Origin: Flavobacteriaceae bacterium
Lineage (GTDB): Bacteria > Bacteroidota > Bacteroidia > Flavobacteriales > Flavobacteriaceae
Direction of reading: 5' to 3'
Assembly: GCA_029248405.1 (NCBI GenBank)
Contig: JAQWJJ010000007.1
Span: forward strand, 62,001 to 126,000
Length of the DNA: 64,000 nt
Every line of letters starts with the position of its first letter. The first letter of the stretch is position 1. Under the pieces are notes generated by a model, which worked only from the letters and a program-made list of their open reading frames with translations, was not told the origin of the DNA and did no database searches. Of this stretch, positions 58,317 to 64,000 are shown piece after piece. The position numbers and the translations under genes are program-made.

Positions 58317-60710
58317 ATGATGCGCCTCTTTTTCTTTATCATCTTAATTCATGTTTGTCAAGTCTCAGCTCAAGAATCGACAGAGCGTTATCAAAAAGCT
58401 AAGATCCATTATCAAGGGCGCTCATTAGTGCAATTGGATGCGTTAGGACTGCCCGTAGCACATGGCATTCACAAACACGGCTTCTTCATCATATCGGAAT
58501 TTTCAGAATCGGAATTGGCCACTGCGCGCGCAGCAGGTTTTGTTGTTGACGTACTGATTGAAGATGCAAAAGCCTATTTTTTGGCACAGAATCGAAACAA
58601 CACTGAGCCCTTAAACTTAAGCAGCAACAATTGCAACAATGCCAACGAAAACTATGACACCCCTAGCGCCTTTAGTCTTGGCAGTATGGGGGGCTATTTC
58701 ACCTATCAGGAGACTTTGGATATTTTGGATGCCATGAGACAGGCTTACCCCAACTTAATCTCTGCCCCATCCGACATCAGTAATTTTACAACACAAGGAC
58801 AAGCAGACAACAGCACGACACCGCCAATAGGGGGTAATGGAATCAAGTGGGTCAAAATTAGTGACAACCCCGATGTTAGTGAGTCTGAGCCACAAATCCT
58901 TTATTCGGCGCTGCACCATGCGCGTGAGCCCGCATCCCTATCACAGTTGATTTTCTATATGTGGTACCTCCTTGAAAACTACGATACGGACCCTGAAGTA
59001 AAAAGCATCGTGGACCAAACGGAATTGTATTTTGTTCCTGTGGTCAATCCTGATGGTTATTTATATAACGAAAAAACAGATCCAAATGGTGGTGGTTTTT
59101 GGCGCAAAAACAGACGAGGCGGTTTTGGTGTTGACAATAACCGTAATTACGACTATCATGTTGGTGGGGATCCCGCTGCTGGCATTTGGGGTGGTGTGGG
59201 TGCTTCAGGCAACCCTAATAATGACACCTATTGCGGATCAAGTCCCTTTTCTGAAGCTGAAAATATGGCCATGAAATGGTTTGTTGAGAATCATAATTTT
59301 GTAATGGCTTTTAACAACCACACCTCAGGAGATCTACTTTTATATCCTTATGGGTACACTAATAATATAGTCTCCCCAGATGATGCTTTGTTTCAGAATG
59401 TGTCCGAAGAATTAGTGTCCCGGAATGGTTTTGACAACATCATGTCGGCCGGATTGTATCCTGCTGCAGGAGATAGTGACGATTTCATGTATGGCACTGT
59501 TGGAACGCATGACAAGATTTATGCTTTCACTCCAGAAATAGGACCGTCTTTTTGGCCACCTTCCAATGAAATCGAATCCATTTGTCGTCAAATGATGTAC
59601 CTTAATTTGACCGCGGCCAAAATGGCCAATAATTATGGCGTCCTTGCCGATTTGTCGCCACAGTTCGTGGGCTCCAATACAACATTTGACGCTGCATTTT
59701 CATTAAAACGCCTTGGGCTTTCGGGCAGTGGAGACTTTACGGTAAGTGTGGAGCCTACAAGCCCGCAAATTACCAACGTCGGTCCCAGTGTGAACTTTAA
59801 TGCCATGGGGACCCTAGCACAAAGTACTGGCTCCATAAGCCTCTCACTAGACGCTAATACCAATCAAGGGACGAGCATCGAGTATGACTTTATCGTGGAC
59901 AATGGCGCTTACGTCACAAGAGTGTCAGTATCAAAAATATTTGGAGATAGCGAAGTTATATTTTCAGACCCTGGCAATAGCACCTCTAATCAATTCGATA
60001 ACAATGGTTGGTCCCTGACAAGCAGTACCTTTGTTTCCCCAAGTTCTTGTATTACGGACTCCCCTTCTGGGAATTACAGCAACAACACCAATAAGACCAT
60101 TGCACTTTCAGCGCCCATTGACTTGACCGAGGCATTGGCAGCTAATGTCACATTTTATGCCCAATGGGAAATTGAAAATAATTGGGATTATGTTCAATTT
60201 CAAGCGTCAACGGACGGTAACAATTGGACTGCTCTTTGTGGACGCTACACCAATACAGCAAGTGAGAATGGATTTCAACCCACGGGCGAACCTGTTTACG
60301 ATGGTGAGCAAGCAAATTGGGTGCTTGAGGAAGTCGATCTTAGTGATTTTATTGGACAAGAGGTCATCTTGCGGTTCCAGTTGCGCACGGATGGGTCTAG
60401 TCGTGCCGATGGATTTTATTTTGACGACCTTAATATTAATGTCGTTAATGACAACTCACTAGGGACAGAAACTAATTTCGCTCAGCTTTTGAGTATTGCA
60501 CCTAATCCTGCACAAGATCAAGTGACTGTTTTGACGGACTTGGAGCACTACGAGATACAGCTTTTTTCAATTCAAGGCCAAGAACTCAATACCAGAACCA
60601 ATTGCAGCGGGCCAACAACAATACGGATTAGTGGGCTCTCCGCTGGAATCTATTTTGTCGCCGTCAAAAAAGATCTTCAGCAGCACACCATCAAGCTGGT
60701 GAAACACTAA
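58317..60710 (+). CDS. M14 zinc carboxypeptidase with T9SS sorting domain
   Basis: A 797-residue secreted metallopeptidase. Signal peptide to ~residue 18, a propeptide-like region, then the M14 catalytic domain (~125-440): ALHHAREPASLSQ gives the zinc ligands His201 and Glu204, FVPVVNPDGYLYNEKTDPNGGGFWRKNRR is the substrate-binding block, AFNNHTSGDLLLYPYG has the third zinc His, and TPEIGPSFWPP carries the catalytic Glu. A beta-sandwich region (~560-705) and a T9SS sorting domain (LLSIAPNPAQDQVTVL, SAGIYFVAVKKDLQQHTIKLVK) end the protein. It should trim C-terminal residues from peptides outside the cell. Confidence 0.92.
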   Translation: MMRLFFFIILIHVCQVSAQESTERYQKAKIHYQGRSLVQLDALGLPVAHGIHKHGFFIISEFSESELATARAAGFVVDVLIEDAKAYFLAQNRNNTEPLNLSSNNCNNANENYDTPSAFSLGSMGGYFTYQETLDILDAMRQAYPNLISAPSDISNFTTQGQADNSTTPPIGGNGIKWVKISDNPDVSESEPQILYSALHHAREPASLSQLIFYMWYLLENYDTDPEVKSIVDQTELYFVPVVNPDGYLYNEKTDPNGGGFWRKNRRGGFGVDNNRNYDYHVGGDPAAGIWGGVGASGNPNNDTYCGSSPFSEAENMAMKWFVENHNFVMAFNNHTSGDLLLYPYGYTNNIVSPDDALFQNVSEELVSRNGFDNIMSAGLYPAAGDSDDFMYGTVGTHDKIYAFTPEIGPSFWPPSNEIESICRQMMYLNLTAAKMANNYGVLADLSPQFVGSNTTFDAAFSLKRLGLSGSGDFTVSVEPTSPQITNVGPSVNFNAMGTLAQSTGSISLSLDANTNQGTSIEYDFIVDNGAYVTRVSVSKIFGDSEVIFSDPGNSTSNQFDNNGWSLTSSTFVSPSSCITDSPSGNYSNNTNKTIALSAPIDLTEALAANVTFYAQWEIENNWDYVQFQASTDGNNWTALCGRYTNTASENGFQPTGEPVYDGEQANWVLEEVDLSDFIGQEVILRFQLRTDGSSRADGFYFDDLNINVVNDNSLGTETNFAQLLSIAPNPAQDQVTVLTDLEHYEIQLFSIQGQELNTRTNCSGPTTIRISGLSAGIYFVAVKKDLQQHTIKLVKH

Positions 60711-60724
60711 CAAGTCCCGTCATG

Positions 60725-60749
60725 AGGAGGTCTTGTCAATAGGCCTCCT
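60725..60749 (+). terminator. Possible terminator hairpin after the carboxypeptidase gene
   Basis: AGGAGGTC and GGCCTCCT can pair (one G-U) around TTGTCAATA, 15 bases after the stop. The following sequence has no clean T tract, so termination is uncertain. Confidence 0.4.
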
Positions 60750-60816
60750 GAAGTCAGTCTTTTCTATAAAAAACCAAATTATTTTTCATAATTTGCAAGA
60801 ACTAACGACACTATAG

Positions 60817-62601
60817 ATGCAACAGCCTAAGAGACTTTTCGATTTCGCGTATTATCAAAAAGAACATTACAATCTGAGTCACGCGTTTGTGGACAAGGTT
60901 GAGGGACATTGGAAAGCGACTTCGATTACAGAGTTCATCGACAAGGGCAATTCCATCAGTCGTGCCCTTTTGCGTCTGAACATAGAGGTTAATGACAAAA
61001 TAGCCCTGATTTCAATGACCAATCGCAGTGAATGGAATATTTGTGATTTAGGAATTTTGCAAGTAGGAGCGCAAGATGTCCCGATTTATCCAACCAGTTC
61101 AAAAGAAGATTACCAATATATTTTGAATCATAGTGAAAGCGTTATTTGTTTCGTTTCTTGTCAAGAGGTTTACGACAAAATTGCGGCGATCAAGGACCAA
61201 GTGCCGTCTCTGAAACACATCTACAGCTTTGATGTTTTGCAAGACTGTCTTCATTGGTCAGAGTTACTGACACTAGGCACAGACCAGAGCAACCAAGCAA
61301 AAGTTGATCAAATCAAATCCAATGTATCGCAAGACGATTTAGCCACGATAATTTATACCTCGGGCACCACCGGCAAACCCAAGGGTGTGATGCTTAGCCA
61401 TCAAAATATTTCTGCAAACATTGTGCGCAGCGCTGACCGATTGCCTATTGATTTAGGGCGTTCTAAGGCACTAAGTTTCCTTCCCATTTGTCATATTTAT
61501 GAGCGCATGTTGTCTTATATGTATCAGTATTGTGGCGTTGAAATTTATTATGCCGAATCATTAGAGACCATAAGTGCGAACCTCCAAGAGGTGCACCCAG
61601 ATGTGATGACGGCTGTCCCTAGACTATTAGAAAAAGTATATGATAAGATTTACGCCAAGGGCGCGGCCTTGACTGGCCTAAAGCGCAAATTATTCTTTTG
61701 GGCGGTTTCTCTTGGATTGGTTTATGAACCTTACGGACAAAATGGTTGGTGGTATGAGTTCCAACTCAAAATTGCACGAGCGCTTATTTTTAAGAAATGG
61801 CAAGAAGCGCTTGGCGGCAAACTTCGTGCAGTGGCCTCAGGAAGTGCGGCACTTCAGCCCCGATTGGCAAGAGTATTCAACGCTGCAGGCATTCCTATTA
61901 TGGAAGGTTATGGACTGACCGAAACCTCACCAGTGGTGACCGTCAATGATTTTAGAAATCATAACTTCAGAATTGGTACTGTAGGAAAAGCCATTGCCGA
62001 TACCGAGATCAAATTCGCCGCTGACGGTGAAATTTTGGTCAAAGGGCCTCAAATCATGATGGGTTATTATAAAGATCCAGACTTGACCGCCGAAGTCATC
62101 AAGGATGGCTATTTCCATACCGGGGACATTGGTGAAATGGACGCTGACGGCTTCCTCAAAATAACGGATCGAAAAAAAGAAATGTTCAAAACCAGCGGTG
62201 GAAAATATATTGCACCACAGGTTCTTGAGAATGCCCTAAAGCAGTCGCGATTCATTGAGCAAGTCATGGTCATTGGAGAAAATCAAAAAATGCCAGCGGC
62301 ACTCATTCAGCCAAATTTTGATTTCGTCAAAGATTGGGGGCAAAATAAGAAATATGATTTACCTACTGATAATCATGCCCTGAACCAACATCCTAAAGTT
62401 GTGGCCAGAATACAAGAAGAAATAGACGGCTTTAACGCCCGATTTGGCAAGTGGGAACAAATTAAGCGCTTTGAACTCACACCAGAAGTTTGGAGTATAG
62501 AACTCGGTCACCTCACCCCTACCATGAAGATGAAACGAAAAGTCATCCATCAACGCTATAGTGATTTAGTAGAAAAGATCTACGCCGACACAAGGGTTTA
62601 A
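60817..62601 (+). CDS. Long-chain fatty-acid--CoA ligase
   Basis: A 594-residue AMP-forming acyl-CoA synthetase. The ATP/AMP motif is IIYTSGTTGKPKGVMLSHQN (~179-198), then LPICHIYERMLSYMYQYCGVEIYYA, MEGYGLTETSPVVTVND, GYFHTGDIGEMDADGFLKITDRKKEMFKTSGGKYIAPQ and the C-terminal lysine region LTPTMKMKRKVI. It activates long-chain fatty acids at the membrane for beta-oxidation or phospholipid synthesis. The MarR and hydroxyacyl-CoA dehydrogenase genes directly behind it support the beta-oxidation role. Confidence 0.94.
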   Translation: MQQPKRLFDFAYYQKEHYNLSHAFVDKVEGHWKATSITEFIDKGNSISRALLRLNIEVNDKIALISMTNRSEWNICDLGILQVGAQDVPIYPTSSKEDYQYILNHSESVICFVSCQEVYDKIAAIKDQVPSLKHIYSFDVLQDCLHWSELLTLGTDQSNQAKVDQIKSNVSQDDLATIIYTSGTTGKPKGVMLSHQNISANIVRSADRLPIDLGRSKALSFLPICHIYERMLSYMYQYCGVEIYYAESLETISANLQEVHPDVMTAVPRLLEKVYDKIYAKGAALTGLKRKLFFWAVSLGLVYEPYGQNGWWYEFQLKIARALIFKKWQEALGGKLRAVASGSAALQPRLARVFNAAGIPIMEGYGLTETSPVVTVNDFRNHNFRIGTVGKAIADTEIKFAADGEILVKGPQIMMGYYKDPDLTAEVIKDGYFHTGDIGEMDADGFLKITDRKKEMFKTSGGKYIAPQVLENALKQSRFIEQVMVIGENQKMPAALIQPNFDFVKDWGQNKKYDLPTDNHALNQHPKVVARIQEEIDGFNARFGKWEQIKRFELTPEVWSIELGHLTPTMKMKRKVIHQRYSDLVEKIYADTRV

Positions 62602-62645
62602 CCAGTTAATTTTTTGTTGTTTTTATATAGAGTCAAAAAAAGTGG

Positions 62646-62673
62646 ATATTTATTATGCACGCATAATAAATAT
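62646..62673 (+). promoter_or_regulatory. Perfect palindromic operator upstream of the MarR gene
   Basis: ATATTTATTATGC, two bases, then its exact reverse complement GCATAATAAATAT: 13 of 13 pairs, 28 bases in all. It ends 16 bases before the MarR ATG and directly precedes a -7-like box (62676-62683). MarR dimers bind such sites, so this is probably the autoregulatory operator of the gene and its downstream beta-oxidation genes. Confidence 0.8.
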
Positions 62674-62675
62674 TG

Positions 62676-62683
62676 TACCTTTA
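62676..62683 (+). promoter_or_regulatory. -7 promoter-like box for the MarR operon
   Basis: TACCTTTA (one mismatch to TAnnTTTG), 6 bases before the ATG at 62690; the operator occupies its -33 region. Predicts almost no leader. Confidence 0.45.
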
Positions 62684-62689
62684 CAATTG

Positions 62690-63130
62690 ATGAAAGCAAA
62701 AACTATAGACCACATACTCCGTACGGTTTGGATTTCTGTATCCAAAATGTACCACGAAGAAGCGCTAAAAAAGGAAAGTACCATGGCCACTGGTTTTACC
62801 CTGATCAGTATCGATCCGGAATACGGCACATCATCTATGGCTTTGGGCCCAAAAATGGGGATGGAAGCCACGAGTTTGTCGCGCACCCTTAAATCAATGG
62901 AGTCGAAAGGACTCATTCAGCGCAAACCGAATCCCGAAGACGGACGTGGTGTCATCATACACTTGACTGAATTTGGCCGAAGTATGCGCAACTTTTCAAA
63001 AGAAATCGTCATTGGCTTTGACCAAAAGGTACGACAGGCCATCACACAAGAAGAACTAGAAACATTCAACAGAGTCGCACAAACCATAATGGATTTGGCG
63101 CAATCTAATCAACCCTTCATCAAAAAATAA
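62690..63130 (+). CDS. MarR family transcriptional regulator
   Basis: A 146-residue winged-helix regulator: FTLISIDPEYGTSSMALGPKMGMEATSLSRTLKSMESKGLIQRKPNPEDGRGVIIHLTEFG is the complete MarR DNA-binding region, flanked by dimerisation helices. The start ATG at 62690 is preferred to an in-frame GTG at 62642, which would put the operator inside the gene. It sits between the acyl-CoA ligase and the 3-hydroxyacyl-CoA dehydrogenase gene (4-base gap), so it probably represses fatty-acid degradation; acyl-CoA as its ligand is inference. Confidence 0.92.
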   Translation: MKAKTIDHILRTVWISVSKMYHEEALKKESTMATGFTLISIDPEYGTSSMALGPKMGMEATSLSRTLKSMESKGLIQRKPNPEDGRGVIIHLTEFGRSMRNFSKEIVIGFDQKVRQAITQEELETFNRVAQTIMDLAQSNQPFIKK

Positions 63131-63133
63131 CAC

Positions 63134-64000
63134 ATGAAGCGACCAATCAAAAGAATAAAAAATGTTGCAGTCATAGGGTCTGGCATTATGGGTAGTGCCA
63201 TTGCCTGTCATTTTGCCAACATAGGTGTGTCTGTGCTGCTTCTGGATATCGCGCCAAATGAACTAACAGAAATTGAGGCCAGTAAAGGCCTTAGCTTAGA
63301 GCATCGGTCGGTCCAAAATCGCATCGTCAATCAGGCTTTAGCAAAATGCATTAAATCAAATCCCAGTCCCCTTTATCACAAATCTTACGCACAACGCATC
63401 ACTACAGGGAACCTCAAGACAGATTTATCCAAAATCAAATCAGTCGACTGGATCATTGAGGTCGTCGTCGAGCGATTGGACATCAAGAAAAAAGTGTTTG
63501 AACAAATCGAGGAATACCGCGAGCCTGGGACATTAGTCAGTTCTAATACATCAGGAATCCCCATCCACCTTATGGCTGAAGGCCGCAGTGAAGATTTCCA
63601 AAAACATTTTTGTGGCACACACTTCTTTAATCCTCCACGCTATCTCAAGCTACTGGAATTGATTCCTGGCCCCCTAACCGATCCTGAAGTGGTGTCCTAT
63701 CTCGAGGAATATGGCAGTAAGTACCTCGGCAAAACCACAATTATTGCCCGAGACACCCCTGCATTTATAGGCAACAGAATTGGTATTTTTGGGATCCAAA
63801 GTCTTTTTCACCAAATGAATGCTTTAGGCCTCACGATTGAGCAGGTGGATAAGCTTACCGGACCAGTAATCGGTCGCCCTAAAAGCGCAACATTCAGAAC
63901 AGTTGATGTGGTTGGCCTAGACACCCTGGCGCACGTCGCTGAAGGCATTTATGACAATTGTCCGGACGATCAGGCTCACGAGCTATTCCAGCATACAGAT
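63134..64000 (+). CDS. 3-hydroxyacyl-CoA dehydrogenase (FadB/FadJ-like), 5' part
   Basis: The first 289 residues of a gene cut by the window end; the frame is open to base 64000. Seen: NVAVIGSGIMGSAIACHFANIGVSVLLLDI (NAD-binding GxGxxG), DWIIEVVVERLDIKKKVFEQIEEY, SSNTSGIPIHLMAEG with the catalytic Ser, and GTHFFNPPRYLKLLELIPG with the catalytic His. Family members in Flavobacteriia continue into an enoyl-CoA hydratase domain to ~800 residues. Four bases after the MarR gene, so in the same operon. Catalyses the NAD-dependent oxidation step of beta-oxidation. Confidence 0.93.
   Translation, partial: MKRPIKRIKNVAVIGSGIMGSAIACHFANIGVSVLLLDIAPNELTEIEASKGLSLEHRSVQNRIVNQALAKCIKSNPSPLYHKSYAQRITTGNLKTDLSKIKSVDWIIEVVVERLDIKKKVFEQIEEYREPGTLVSSNTSGIPIHLMAEGRSEDFQKHFCGTHFFNPPRYLKLLELIPGPLTDPEVVSYLEEYGSKYLGKTTIIARDTPAFIGNRIGIFGIQSLFHQMNALGLTIEQVDKLTGPVIGRPKSATFRTVDVVGLDTLAHVAEGIYDNCPDDQAHELFQHTD

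Noticed and set aside
1-64000. CRISPR arrays, insertion sequences, prophage or integrative element boundaries
   Set aside because: No spaced repeat array, transposase, integrase, tRNA-associated direct repeat or sharp change in base composition was seen.

Overview
The window looks like ordinary chromosomal core from a Bacteroidota bacterium, most likely of the Flavobacteriia lineage. Several independent signs agree. Four secreted proteins end in a type IX secretion (Por/T9SS) sorting domain. Promoters follow the Bacteroidota pattern (TTG, about 19 bases, TAnnTTTG). L31 is of type B, CarB is the short ~950-residue form, a PadR-PspC pair and a bacillithiol-type YtxJ protein are present, and outer-membrane lipoproteins are frequent. 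I see no insertion sequence, prophage, integrase, CRISPR array, tRNA or rRNA.

Layout. 1-9.1 kb: 3' end of pheT, a DUF2007 protein, an ABC-F ATPase, a thioredoxin-fold lipoprotein, transaldolase, an SDR oxidoreductase, the 4.5S SRP RNA gene (ffs), a glutamine-cyclotransferase lipoprotein and a beta-helix lipoprotein. 9.1-20.2 kb: glyA with a coupled acetyltransferase, fumarylacetoacetase, YtxJ, a hotdog thioesterase and a histidine phosphatase, smpB, a DUF1028 T9SS protein, PlsC-like acyltransferase, Nudix CoA pyrophosphatase, lipoprotein cyclophilin, OxyR, a small conserved-looking protein and a DUF4442 thioesterase. 20.2-24.4 kb: a PadR/PspC envelope-stress type operon preceded by a small unknown gene and a palindromic operator, then divergent trxB and trxA. 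24.4-29.6 kb: a vitamin B12 uptake locus, with a TonB receptor under a cobalamin riboswitch divergent from a btuF-btuC-btuD ABC importer; rmuC follows. 30.9-43.7 kb: a cupredoxin T9SS protein behind carB, rpmH, a TPR-like membrane protein with an RGG tail, a one-cysteine thioredoxin-like protein, a lytic transglycosylase, an alpha/beta hydrolase, pirin plus a small acetyltransferase, mtaB, an orphan oligopeptide-binding lipoprotein, a GlmU-like protein and rpmE type B. 43.8-48.9 kb: a tight + strand run of a DUF4199 membrane protein, a polyprenyl-phosphate type glycosyltransferase, a phosphohexomutase and an MsbA-like exporter. 49.1-64 kb: a BNR-repeat lipoprotein, an RsmB/NOP methyltransferase, a large T9SS adhesin-like protein, purL, an M14 carboxypeptidase with T9SS signal, and the start of a fatty-acid beta-oxidation cluster (acyl-CoA synthetase, MarR regulator with a perfect palindromic operator, 3-hydroxyacyl-CoA dehydrogenase cut by the window end).

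How the parts connect. Three themes recur: thiol and oxidant handling (OxyR, TrxA/TrxB, YtxJ and two unusual thioredoxin-fold envelope proteins), nutrient acquisition across the outer membrane (B12 receptor and importer, oligopeptide-binding protein, secreted carboxypeptidase), and fatty-acid activation and oxidation under a MarR regulator. No clearly new defence or mobile system is visible. The leads most worth testing are the small gene and operator at the PadR operon, the MarR palindrome, a + strand terminator that implies fahA antisense read-through or a small RNA, the cupredoxin gene behind carB, and enzymes with altered motifs (PlsC-like acyltransferase, thioredoxin-like proteins).
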